From: Symbiotaphrina buchneri
Taxonomy: Eukaryota; Ascomycota; Symbiotaphrinales; Symbiotaphrinaceae
Length of the DNA: 64,000 nt
Direction: 5' to 3'
Assembly (NCBI GenBank): GCA_001599915.1
Contig: BCIG01000008.1
Coordinates: 620,001-684,000 of the forward strand
The notes below the pieces were generated by a model, which worked only from the letters and a program-made list of their open reading frames with translations, searched no databases and was not told the DNA's origin. The position numbers were made by a program, and so were the translations under genes. Position 1 is the stretch's first letter. The number at the start of each line of letters is the position of its first letter. Positions 1 through 10,845 of the stretch are shown piece by piece.

Positions 1-216
1 ATCTCCTCCAACAGTCGGTGCCGCACGTCGGGCTTTGCTCGCAGAAGAGGACGGATCAATTCGCAATTCTCCCCCAGTCTACCTTTTGATCTGCACGGTT
101 CCTTCCGGGACCAAGAAATGATAATGCGCGTTACATCGGACCCTTGAAAGCTTGGAAGCTATCCTGTTTGACATTCATCCCAGATTGTCTCCGTCACGTG
201 CACTTGTACGAGTTGT

Positions 217-1755
217 TTACACTTGGTATTGATGGCTCTGGTCAGGTTCCCGCTCTCCTAGGTAGGATACCTTCTGCCAATATTTCGAAGGTAACGTGTT
301 CTTTGCGAAGTCCAGGATAGCAGATGAGTGGTAGCAGCAATATCGTGAACCGTTCATGGGAGACAGGCTACACCATAAAATTAGTTCACACGACGGTTTC
401 CCATGGACTTTGATAGCATACCGAGATCGGCTAACCTCCAAAACGTCAGTTGACCCTGTCTCAGCCATCTCCTCTTCAAAATCATAAAGAAGATATCTGT
501 CAACTGTATCAAATGTTTGCCTATTGTGAGGTAAAACCTTGTTCATAGACCAAGATGTCTGAGTGTCGTAAATGGAACTTAAGTGCAGTCAAAGGGATAC
601 ATTGGAATGCTTGGTTAACCTGAACTTTTATAGTAACAGGTTGTAACAAACTAAGAATCCGTTGAACCAAAGGTCTTAACATAGATACTAAACTTCTCCC
701 AGGCATGACCCTAAAGCATATCATGTCGAACTGTGCCCCATCGCAGATGGTCAGAAATGAACCAAACGTGACAATATCTTCTTGGTGTCCATCCTTCTGA
801 ACAAGAGAGCAGTTGAGTGTCAACACATACAAGCATAGGTGAAAGAGCCATTTTATCGATAATCCTTGATGCAACATCTTGGATATCCTCTCTGGAAGAT
901 CCAGGGTTAGAGAGATTTACATGGGCTGTAGTCTATCCGGTATGTGCATATAACTGTCGTGCCTTTGTTGTTGCACCCTTCGTCATGATACCAGCCCCAG
1001 ATAAATGCATGACAAGAGGCAGAATATATCGTTGGTCGTCGATGACGATCAATGCAACGTAATGTTGCTGGCAAGCCAATTTCACGTTGAGTGAATAATC
1101 CTGTTCGATACGGATAGGTACGACTTTGGTCACATTGGATATCTGTTGTTGTAATTAGACAGCTTGTTATATAGAAAATTCAGAATAACCTACCTTCTGT
1201 AAAGCTGCAAGCAGCTCTCTGCAGACTAAACCTACACAACTTTCCCGTGCGTCGTATTCAAATCCCTTATAGCCTCGGCCATCGTATGATGGCCAGAGTC
1301 CATAGCCTTTTCGCAACTGAGAGTATGGTGTCATCCGTGTTCATTATGCCGGACCAGTACAACGAGTATATTTGAGGACATGCCTCCAAATCATGTAAGC
1401 AGAGAGACAACAGCTCCTGGAGATGTTACTATATAGTGTCAATCTAGGATTTTGTCTCCGTAATGATCTTATTAGCAAGCGCTTGCCGGGTTTGCTCAGT
1501 GGCTTTGGGTAGCTTAAGTGTCTTAAGCGCCTCGTCCATTGTCGGCCATACAACGTATACAGTCAGGTCGTAGACTCTACGCAGTTCAACTGCTTGATCG
1601 GTAAATTTGTCGTGCCCAGGGTGCATTGCATGTATGAGAATGGTCCAGGTATCTTGGTGATGATACCGAGTGCAACATAGCTGCGTACGGTGTGGAAAGT
1701 AACGACGTGAGATGAAGTGGGCTGTTCATGTGGAAAACAATATACCAGCATTTAG
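217..1755 (-). pseudogene. Decayed gene of unknown function
   Basis: Several stretches on the minus strand read like real protein and follow one another in order: about 1440-1680 (contains VWPTMDEALKTLKLPKATEQ), about 1190-1330 (YGLWPSYDGRGYKGFEYDA), 940-1150 (YVALIVIDDQRYILPLVMHL), 700-900 and 217-540. Two typical introns join some of them: donor GTAGGT with acceptor CAACAG near 1150-1190, and donor GTATGT with acceptor TTCAG near 800-835. However, the chain is interrupted by several in-frame stops and at least one unexplained change of frame, so no continuous product can be built. I do not recognise the family. It looks like a once-functional spliced gene that is decaying; a more complex intron pattern or sequencing errors are less likely alternatives. 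Both ends are approximate. Confidence 0.45.
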
Positions 1756-2503
1756 AATCCCGTTCTGGGCCGAAGGAATTGCAAAAAATGTATATATTTG
1801 GTGACTTGATGCGAAATCCTGGGGAAAGCGGAGGATATATGATCAATTGCAGAGAAAAGGGGCTGAATAGGGGTTATTTATATCACTGAGGAGTAATGCT
1901 GAAATAGCAAACAAAAGTGTAGCAAACAAATATATTCCAGTGCAGTTAATTCAGGGGTATAGGCAGGGGCTTGATTCCCAGTTTAGAATAACAGTCAATT
2001 CAAGGCATACTCCGCTCCTGCATTCACAGTATTCTCTGATTGCATCGATCTTCTTCAGCTTCCACTTCTGCTCTGCAAACATTCCATAAGTTATATACCT
2101 GAAACAAATGTGGATCTGTGAACCAGAACTGATATGCACTCCCTGGGAAAATTCTGCTCCAAAATCTATGTTGACTGTGTATATGTTTGAATGTCCTCAG
2201 TTTATGTCAGGGTATGTTGATGGTTGTCCGTCCCAAATCAAGGTTACAAGTTTCATGATGGATTACACGCAATTAGGGCCTAATTATACGCAGAGTGCTC
2301 AATTTTTGAGCATTAGCAATCATTCACCCATGCCACGACGTCAAAACCCAAACCCACGGGAGCTCTAATTAGACGCTTTACCGGATCAAGTAGCGGACCA
2401 TTATTATCAGCAGCAGCTCCTCGCATAAACCCCTCCAAGACATACCGCTGCTCATGCTGCGGCCGCATTCTACCCACCGGACACGATCTAACATGCGGTG
2501 ATA
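1756..2503. other. Intergenic, no gene seen
   Basis: This AT-richer stretch separates the decayed gene from the FAM32A homologue. It has only short unsupported ORFs. The last 100 bases are the likely promoter and 5' leader of the plus-strand gene. Confidence 0.5.
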
Positions 2504-3019
2504 ATGGGGAAAGACGAATATGCCGCTGCTGGTGGCTCTCTGAAGCTAAAGGGCGTCAAGGATTCCAAGGTTGACAAGAAAAAGAAGAAGAGAAAGGCTT
2601 CAGCTGCAGAAGACGAACGGCAACCTAGCAGCGACCGCGCTGTCTCCGCTGCAGCTGAAGAGCGATCAGAACGGGGAGAGACGGCGGTGTCAGAGAGGGA
2701 GAAAAGTGCTTCCCTGGATATCCCGGATGGCGCGCCCCCCAAGACTGAGGCGGAGCGACGGTATGAGGAGATGAAGCGGAAGAGGGTAAGTTGGCACAGG
2801 ATATCTTTGGAAGGGATGGCAATATTGACGCATTTCGTCGCAGCTCGAGGATCGTCTAAAACGGGAAGGGGTTAAAACACACAAGGAGCGGGTGGAGGAG
2901 CTCAACAAGTACCTTTCGACGCTCAGCGAACATCATGACATGTAAGGCACCCCCCACCTCGAGCTGTCCCATGATTTTGCAGGCTAATATACATCAGGCC
3001 CCGCATTGGCCCCGGGTAA
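2504..3019 (+). CDS. FAM32A/DUF1754 family protein
   Basis: Exons 2504-2785, 2844-2941 and 2998-3019 give 133 residues. The N-terminus MGKDEYAAAGGSLKLKGVKD is followed by a lysine-rich run, an Ala/Ser/Glu-rich linker and the conserved C-terminal block: TEAERRYEEMKRKR, then LKREGVKTHKERVEELN and the family ending HHDMPRIGPG. That ending only appears if the second intron (donor GTAAGG, acceptor CATCAG) is removed; without it the protein would stop three residues into the ending. The upstream GTG at 2498 is not a credible start, so the first ATG was chosen. Human FAM32A is known as a small nuclear factor acting at the spliceosome during exon ligation; a splicing role here is inferred from the family. 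Confidence 0.9.
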
Positions 3020-3487
3020 CCCGCATTGGAAGATCCATATTTGCATGTTATCGAGTTACGATCTTCTGCCCTTCATGCGCTTGGCTGCGAGGCGTTCAGG
3101 TCGTCTTGCTGCATTGGCATGGAGGGGTAGCATGGTGATCAGTTATACATCTTCAGTGCAGGGTAGAATAAATGCATGACAGCCGTCAATTTGCCCAATG
3201 TGAAATTTCATGTGATGTCGTAGGACCATGTGCACCTTCTCCAATTTATTATTTATCCCACTGCCACGATATTCCAAGAATTTTGCCCAAAACGAAACTA
3301 AAACGACTTAGAGGCCGTGGCGCAAATGTGGTTGTTGACAGCTTGCTTTGTGGATCACTCAGAAATGCCGTCATTTTGGCGAATATCAACTTCCAGGTCT
3401 TGCAATAGTCACCCAAGTTCCTACGGCCTACTCTACTAGGTGCTCCGTTGCAGGTAGCCAGCTCAGGGTGATGAGCCGGCCAGCGAC
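3020..3487. other. Intergenic, no gene seen
   Basis: Short gap between two plus-strand genes. It must hold the terminator of the FAM32A homologue and the promoter of the helicase; no clear motif is visible. Confidence 0.5.
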
Positions 3488-5843
3488 ATGCCCGAACCGA
3501 CCGACGTTTCCGCGTTCGCGACCTCCCAATTAGCGCTGCTCGACGAGGAGCTGAAAGCGGAGGTAGAAGAGAACTCGATACTCATCTCGCAGTCCTCGCC
3601 GACCGCTCTTCAGCGCGCCGGAGTGGCCGTGCTCAACCTCCAGGTATCGTCCCAGCGGACAGGCCTTGGCGGAAAGACGATCGTCGAGCTCGAGCTTGAT
3701 GCAGCCGTGGGCGGAGGCGAGCTTCCGGAGCATGGCATGCGGACAGGGGATATCGTCAGCGTGCAGGAGCAGCCGAGCGGGTCGGCGAGGAAGAAGGAGA
3801 AGATTGATATGAAGAGCAAAGGCGCGGATGGAGTCGTCACTAGAGTCACGGATAAGAGCATTACGGTGGCTTTGGACAAGGAAGATGAGGATATTCCGGA
3901 TAAGAAGCTATGGCTGTAGGCATTCCGTCCCGTAGGGCAACGTGCATTGGCTGACCTCCATCTCACAGCATCAAGCTGGCAAACGATGTCACGTACAAGA
4001 GGTGAGGTCTAGGGCTTTGCTTGGGGTCTACTGATACTAACAATTGGTTCTAGGATGAACCAGACCATGACGCGGCTACAGAAGCTCTCGGAATCGGAAT
4101 ACAGCACATTTATCAGAGTCCTCTTTGGCTTGTCCTCCCCATCGGTGCCAGATATCGACCTTGGAAAAGCTGTGAAAGAGATCGATTTCATTGACCCAAA
4201 TTTGAACGAGTCTCAGAGGAAGGCCATTGCGTTCGCGCTCCATTCGCCCCAGATAGCATTGATTCACGGCCCACCTGGTGTACGTGTGTCAGGTGTTGGC
4301 CGTTATCTGGGCATCTGCTGACTCGTGTAGACAGGGAAAACTTATACATTGATAGAGCTGATCTTACAACTACTCAAGCAGAAGCTCCGGGTACTTGTCT
4401 GTGGGCCTTCTAATATATCGGTTGACAATATCGTGGAACGGCTGGCTCCTCATAAAGTACCAATCGTCCGACTTGGCCATCCAGCGAGGCTTTTGCCGTC
4501 AGTGCTCAACCATTCTCTTGACGTGCTTACGCAGACCTCGGAAGCGGCTGCAATCGTACGGGATGTCAGACAGGAGATGGACCAAAAGCAAGCAAGTATT
4601 CGAAAGACCCGTAGTGGTAGGGAGAGAAAGGCGATCTACGGCGAGCTGAGAGAGCTTCGGAAAGAATGTAGGGAAAGGGAACGAAATTGTGTGGATAGTC
4701 TCATCAAAGGGAGCAAGGTCGTGCTTGCTACACTTCATGGCGCCGGAGGTTTCCAGCTCAAGAGTGAAGAGTTTGATGTTGTTATAATAGACGAAGCCAG
4801 CCAGGCCCTTGAAGCCCAATGCTGGATCCCGCTATTAGCGGCAAAGAAAGCCATCCTCGCCGGAGATCACCTGCAATTACCGCCTACCATCAAGTCTCTC
4901 AATTCCAAGAAGTCGACGCCGGGAGAAAAGTCGAAGAAAGAGGAAGGGAAAGGCAAGACGTTGAAAATGACACTAGAGATTACAATGTTTGATCGTCTCC
5001 TGAAGCTTCACGGACCCTCAATCAAGAGGATGTTGACCACTCAATATCGAATGCATGAGAAGATCATGCGGTTCCCGTCGGACGAGCTGTATGACTCGGA
5101 GTTGATAGCAGCGGATTCGGTCAAAGCACGCCTGCTAAAAGACCTTCCATACGAGGTTCAAGAAACAGAAGACACGACCGAACCATTAGTTTTCTGGGAT
5201 ACACAAGGCGGCGACTTTCCCGAGAAGGTGGAAGACGAAGAGGTAGGAAAGAGAGCAGGTAGAGGCATAGGGGCGGGTGACAGCAAGAGCAACGAGATGG
5301 AGGCGGCCTTGGTGAAAGTGCACGTTGGCAAACTGGTGGATGCAGGAGTGAAGCCAGCAGATATCGCGGTTACACACCGTATAATGCTCAGGTGAGCAGA
5401 GACTCTACGCTTGACCAACGCGAGCGGATTCGATGCTAACGTCGGACCATAGCTGGCTATCCTCTCTCAGTCACTCAAGGAATCATATCCCGGCATCGAG
5501 TTCGGTAGTGTCGATGGATTCCAGGGCCGCGAAAAGGAAGCAGTCATTGTCTCTCTTGTTCGCAGCAACCCAGAGCACGAGGTCGGCTTCCTCGGAGAGA
5601 AGCGCCGACTGAACGTAGCGATGACACGGCCCAAGAGACATCTGTGCGTGATTGGCGATTCGGAGACTGTCAGCCGGTAAGTTCTATGCTGCCCGAGGTT
5701 ACCTGAGGTTGAGAAGAGGTGGTCGATTGCTGACGATTCGAGCTAGTGGTTCCAGCTTCTTGAAGAGATGGATGGAATTTCTGGAGGAGAATGCCGACTT
5801 GAGATACCAAAATGTCGGAGAGCTGGTGCAGGGAACATCATAA
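3488..5843 (+). CDS. SF1 DNA/RNA helicase, Hcs1/IGHMBP2-like, with frame change
   Basis: Exons 3488-3915, 3969-4001, 4054-4279, 4331-5391, 5453-5676 and 5747-5843. All superfamily 1B motifs are visible: Walker A GPPGTGKTYT (rebuilt across intron 3), motif [14 protein letters not shown], motif [12 protein letters not shown], motif [17 protein letters not shown], motif [21 protein letters not shown] and motif [21 protein letters not shown]. Length and order match DNA polymerase alpha-associated helicase A (yeast Hcs1) and human IGHMBP2, 5'-3' helicases. The exons sum to 2069 nt, one short of a multiple of three. The loss falls near 5371-5376, where the expected ...VITPYNAQ... motif becomes VTHRIMLR followed by a stop. 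Either one base was lost (sequencing error or recent inactivation), or a donor at 5369 is used, which restores frame but removes the TPYNAQ motif. The gene may therefore be non-functional as read. Confidence 0.85.
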
Positions 5844-7580
5844 CCTAGTGGGATGCTATAAAGCAGTGTACGGGTACCTCTATGATGTACCGGAACTTCG
5901 TGGAATTGATGTCACAAGAGATCATCTTCTACCCTCCTATAGAGATGTTCTTCGTCATGACCTCTATGCACTCGTCATCTGGAATTGTCTCCTGGGAAGT
6001 TCCAGAAGTCCCAAGCGCAATTGCAAACTCTCCGAGGACGTGGGGCCGAGACGGCCCGTGTGCTGATCTGTACTGCCAGTCATTAAAACCCCGGCGACAA
6101 GCCACCCTCTTCATACACGAAGTACAGTGACGTGAAAGGAGATGATGCATCAGCGTTGACGTGGACGAATGACGACGGAGCGATCATCCGCCGGAATCCT
6201 TTCCCTCCGTCTGATCTTCAGCGGGTCTGTGGTTAGTTCGTAGTCTCGGTCCGGAACAGCCACGCGAATCGCGAATCGCGAATGATGTAAGCGGGGTGGG
6301 CTGCGACACCGTGAAGGTGTGGACGGAAATGCACTCCGGGCTTGTCTGATTCCAATCGGCAGATCGCATGTGCGCGCATTGCGGGATGGCGGTGCAGCAG
6401 CAAGCCGGGGGAGTCTGCCGCGGCCTCACTTACTGTCTGCCCTTCCTTGTACTCGTAGGTCGTCGAGTAGCGTATTGTACTTCGTGCAACCTGGACGACC
6501 CTAGAAGTCTGTACGACGTCAAAAGGGGATTTGTGCTGCAGCCTGCAAGCCTCTCCCGCTTTGTGTCGCCCTTGCTTCGATGGACAGTCCCTGATTCCCC
6601 CTCTTCCCCCTCTTCCCCTCCCGTCCCCCTGACTCGCTCTCGGCGTTGTTCGGCATTTGCGCCCATTGACGGCCGCATCTTCGCACCCCGCCTTTTGGCT
6701 TTGTCCGTACGGTAGATTTACGTCGCTTCTGTTCCCCCTAGGACTGATTATGGTACTTGAGTCTCTACGTAATGTCCACGCTCAGCTTGTATATACTTCC
6801 GTAGAATTTGCCATAACGGTTCTGTGGGTTAATGACGGTATTGTACATGTACGTTCGTAGCTTGGTACAATTGGAACGCAATTCCGACGACAAGACAATG
6901 TGGGGTAAATGCGGCTATCTCGGCAGCCTCAAGCCTCGACGGGCGTTTTGGAAGGTCACGCGGCCGGCCCGACGCACTGGGATTTCTCGGGTCGAGCGGG
7001 GCACTGCCGTTGTTGAAGAAAGGAAGGGGTAAAGTAAAATGAGGGACAGGTTGATCCTTGGAGTTGGGATGAGACAAGAAGCAATTTGCCAAGTTCGCAC
7101 CACGGAATGCAGCGGCGTGGTTCGCGCGTTTTTTATTCGTAGCTATCAGATATGGATATCTCAAAACAAAATCAGCTGACCGATCCATTCCAGCCAGAAA
7201 AGCACTGTCGATGGATGGTCTGGTCGCTGACTCGCTGGCTGTAGACATACAGGAAAAGAAATTCGTTACACCCTTTTGATAGATTCAACAATGATATGAA
7301 GCTCCGTGAACACATTATTGAACGCCATGTTGTTGTCCCTGTCTTCTGTAACTGCGCCGTTGCCTGCGGCCGACCAATAGCAGACTCTTGCTGGTCCCTG
7401 CAGCTTCCTTCCGGTAGGTACAGTCCCTGGGTCCCATAATGGCGCCTGTTACTCCAGGTAACAAGGAAACGCCGACATGCATTGACCCCAAATCCGAATC
7501 CCCAGATCATAATGCGTAGACATCTTAAAGAACGAGTCTCTCGTAGTGACTCAAAGGGAGGATAACACCGTGAGGCTCTC
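5844..7580. other. Gene-poor stretch, no gene supported
   Basis: About 1.7 kb between the tail-to-tail helicase and proline-rich protein genes. It contains three tandem copies of CGCGAAT at 6263-6283 and a CT-rich tract at about 6596-6632. Several ORFs of 60-139 codons occur on both strands, but none has recognisable motifs or a consistent exon pattern. Confidence 0.45.
6263..6283. repeat. Three tandem copies of a 7-mer
   Basis: CGCGAAT is repeated three times without gaps in non-coding DNA. No function is evident; it may be a slippage product. Confidence 0.7.
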
Positions 7581-8132
7581 TCATTGACTGTCCTGGACCA
7601 GACTTTTCAGTCGCTGGGACTCGGCTTCGATGATCTTGTCCACCAGTTCTTTCTGACCTGGACCTGCACTTCCCATGACCGTGGTTTGGGAGGCAGCGCC
7701 AGCGACGAGATATCCGCCTTCCTCCTCCAACATGAAGGGCGTGACTGGCCCTGGGCTACCCAGAGGAGCCAGCTGCGGACTGACAGGCTTCGGCACAGCC
7801 GAATTGGTGCCAGCCCGTGTTCCTCGGGCGTTAGCGATAAGCTCGCGTTGATAGAGGTGCAATTGTCGCTGTGCGTCCAGATAGTGTCGCTGTTGTAACT
7901 GATGTTGAGGAGTCTGAACGGCAGAGGTAGGTCCCGAGGTCGGCGTAGGGGTGTTGCTGCTTGGTGACGAGGAGAAGTTCGCAGGGTGGAAACGCGGCAG
8001 GGAAGGAAGCTTGAGCGACGCATTCCCTGGACGCGCCTTGATGACTGGAGAGGGTGGTTTTCCAGCAGGACTCATGATGGGCGAAACAGGCGACGGTGGG
8101 CCGTAGCACACTGCAGCGATGTCTGTCCGCAT
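7581..8132 (-). CDS. Small proline/serine-rich conserved hypothetical protein
   Basis: A single exon of 183 residues. The N-terminal half is Pro/Ser-rich and low in structure (GPPSPVSPIMSPAGKPPSPV, LKLPSLPRFHPANFSSSPSS). The middle is Gln/His/Leu-rich and probably helical (HYLDAQRQLHLYQRELIANA). The C-terminal part contains a proline block (SPGPVTPFMLEEEGGYLVAG) and ends in a probable helix (QKELVDKIIEAESQRLKSLV). There is no signal peptide or membrane segment. The repeated SPV/PVTP phrases look like potential proline-directed phosphorylation sites. I believe this type of protein is conserved among eurotiomycetes but cannot name it. The start is the first in-frame ATG, in the context CCAATGC. 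An extra upstream exon is possible. Confidence 0.6.
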   Translation of the reverse strand: MRTDIAAVCYGPPSPVSPIMSPAGKPPSPVIKARPGNASLKLPSLPRFHPANFSSSPSSNTPTPTSGPTSAVQTPQHQLQQRHYLDAQRQLHLYQRELIANARGTRAGTNSAVPKPVSPQLAPLGSPGPVTPFMLEEEGGYLVAGAASQTTVMGSAGPGQKELVDKIIEAESQRLKSLVQDSQ

Positions 8133-9212
8133 TGGATTTATGTCTCTCGAGGTGTGTGCCTGCCTGCAAGGCGTCGATAAATAAGGTATGATGTGGAGAG
8201 GTAGACTCTTGGGAACGTCTGACAGTCTGAGACAAAGCAGAAATAAATATTCTTGGGCGTGGGCCTGAAATGTTAGGGAAATATTAAAGACCGTTCGAAT
8301 GTCTTATTCAGCACCGATCCGGCTGTTCCCAAGCGGGGAGCGATCGAGCAAGCGTGCGAGTCACGCCCTTGTACCTTATGTGAAGCCGGCGGAGAGCCGA
8401 CAAGGTAACGGTCGTATGGTGCAGAGATGCTTCGTATTTTTGGCGCTGGCTGTGGGGCGCAGTTGTGAGATTGCCCAGAAATGGGACAGTTTAGGCCGTT
8501 TCACAGCGTCGATCAATCGCGCGTTGTGTATATCTCCGTCGATGGCCCCATAAGGGAGGGCGACGGGAGGGGCAGGATGCGCGACGACTGGACACAAACT
8601 CAAGCAAACAAGTTTGGAATGCAGTAAAGAGCGACAGACAATCGAAACGTGGGCGCAGCTTCGCCTTTTGAGTTGCCCGTGCCGCGATCCATCGAGGATT
8701 CGAGATAAACGAAGCTAGCCCCGAATCAATCAGAACGACGACGATGGGTCGAACTTAGTGATGGAAGGGGCGGAACTTTCTACTCCGTACGAAGCGTAGA
8801 AAGGTTGCGGCGGCCTTTTCCTGCAAGGAACCGGGATACGGCGGTTGGCACCTGTTGGCAGTTCGGCAGCAGAGTGGGGAATTCATACCTGACTCAACAC
8901 ACAACGAAGTCATGACTGCGGCCTTCCCGAAAAAGGGGGTCCAAGTGCAGCGGAAAGCGATGCCGGGCACGACCAAAGTCGGTAATCTCTCTCTTCGCGA
9001 GGTCGACGGCGGACGACGCAATCCAACGGCCATCCCATGCTGGCCTAGCGAGAAAGTTGGTCGATTGTTGCCTGCAGAGCCGATTGGACGGATTTCTGGT
9101 CTTCATTTAGTTTCGTAGAACGAAGGCCGCATTTGGTCCCTCGCTGGCGGCAATTGTTCTCTCTTTCCACCCTACCGCCCCGGTCTTGTGCGCACCCAAT
9201 GCTCTCTCGGGT

Positions 9213-9240
9213 AAGGTAAGGTACAATTGTACTCCGTACT
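9213..9240. repeat. TAAGGTA / TACTCCGTA motif cluster
   Basis: GTAAGGTAAGGTAC is followed immediately by TACTCCGTACT. A similar arrangement recurs at about 22099-22140 (GGTAAGGTAAAG, then TACTCCGTACC). Single TACTCCGTA copies lie at 8781-8789 and 48374-48382. These may be remnants of a short dispersed repeat or binding sites. Confidence 0.4.
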
Positions 9241-10676
9241 CGGCCGCAGCGTCTGACGTAGACGGTGACGTGATTCTCATGTACCACCTAACAATAATCT
9301 TCGTACCGCTTGACAGAGAATAGATAAGGTACGTCACCTAGATACCTTAGCCAAACTGTAGCAGAGTATTTTCCAATAGAGATAACCAAATAATTCACGG
9401 TAACCATGATAGGACTTCTGATCCAATAATCGTAAGGGTACGAGTCCCTTACCTTATCTTAGAGTGATTTACGAAGCAGTAAAGAGGAGGTTCTAGTGCT
9501 TCCTCCTCGAGACCACCAGAGTCCTACAAAGTGCAAAGTACGGCTATGGCGAAGACTTCGGATCGACCGTATCTGTCTTCTCGCCGTGGGCTGCCGCCGC
9601 GGGCATCGCAGCACAGTATGATAAGCTGCAAGTAGTTTTATGTTCAGAAGATTTTAAACGTGGGATTTCTCCATGTAGATGCGCCATTCAATATGAACTG
9701 CGCCCCCGCTTCCTCGTGAGGTGCCTGCAGACGCCTTAAAGGGCATTATGAAACTTCATCTTCCCATTTGATGTTCCAGCAGTCTTGCAGTTGCTCTGCA
9801 CGGCATACCAAGGCAATGCGGGCAAAGATCACAACATTTGGCTCCGTGCCAAATGGACGATGACAAACTACCTTACGTTGTATATGCTCACGAGAAAGAA
9901 AGCAAAATTAACCCTCTAACAGCATAAGGAGTTCAGATCCACAAGAGATATCTCCGAAGATTGACCATGAGATCCGAATCACGCAGTGAACCTGTCGATC
10001 TGTAAACATCACATTGTGCATGATGGGGATGCTGACATAAACAAGCTCCTTCCGGACATCCCCACTTGACAAAAGGGACCACGATTCCAACCAATGGGTC
10101 CGGACCACCAAGCGTACAGCCTCGCCGGGAACTACGGACCGTGAGGAGCCAACTTTGCAGCGTCAAATGCGACAATTCGTTGTCTGCTATCCTTCATTTA
10201 TGGGCTCCTAATAATCTTCAGCGGCTCCAAGGCCACGGGACATCATCCTCCCGGCTTCGGAGAAAAACGCGCTTGTCCACTCATTGAAATCGGCCTGCAA
10301 AGCTGTCAACACGAGCGGGGAAATTCTACACGGCTTGCCGAAGCGCGTGGTCGTCGTCGACAAGACGCAATATCGGAGCTTCAGGATCCTACTTCTTCGA
10401 TTGGTTTGCAGGCAATTGCCTTGGTACGATCTTACTCCGAGCTTCTGCTTTCTCTACCTTTTTGCGGGGAACTAGAAACCGGGGCCTCGACCCGTGCTGC
10501 ACTGCTTATATTCTATGCATGGTGAAGAGTCACACCACTTGTTCTACCACTTTAAGACGGCCGAATTAAGCAACCCGGTCAACCAGAATCAACTGATCTT
10601 GCATTCTTGGAGTTGACAAGAGCGTGATCCGCCAATAAACCTGTACATACTTTTGATTCGGCGGGTGGTGCGACAA

Positions 10677-10686
10677 ATCACCTGAT
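10677..10686. promoter_or_regulatory. Palindromic E-box-like site, candidate SREBP site
   Basis: ATCACCTGAT lies 160 bp upstream of the start codon of the SREBP-like gene. Tyr-type bHLH factors recognise both E-boxes and ATCAC-type sterol elements, so self-regulation is possible. This is inference from one site only. Confidence 0.3.
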
Positions 10687-10845
10687 CATACGCCGTTTGG
10701 GCTGCACTCCCATTGACCGGCTGGTCGAGCCACTGCAGCACTCTTTCGACGGTTATTGGTCACCGGTTGCTATCACGTTGGGAGGGCACGTCCAATTACC
10801 TTTTTGGTCAAGCTTACCGACATAAAATCGCCTGATTCCCTCAGA

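Larger units (their letters stand above)
8133..10845. other. Long intergenic stretch upstream of bHLH gene
   Basis: A 2.7 kb stretch with no supported gene. It has a local excess of TAAGGTA or its complement (about 8184, 8370, 9213, 9326, 9343, 9449, 9873) and two exact copies of TACTCCGTA. A perfect 7-bp stem with a 7-nt loop (GTAAGGG...CCCTTAC) lies at 9432-9452. The last several hundred bases are probably the promoter and long leader of the SREBP-like gene. Confidence 0.5.

Noticed and set aside
6829-7248. 139-codon ORF on the minus strand
   Set aside because: No domain, no intron pattern; overlapping frames are equally open.
9432-9452. Hairpin considered as part of a tRNA or terminator
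   Set aside because: No acceptor stem, T-arm consensus or cloverleaf around it; intrinsic terminators of this type are not used in fungal nuclear genes.
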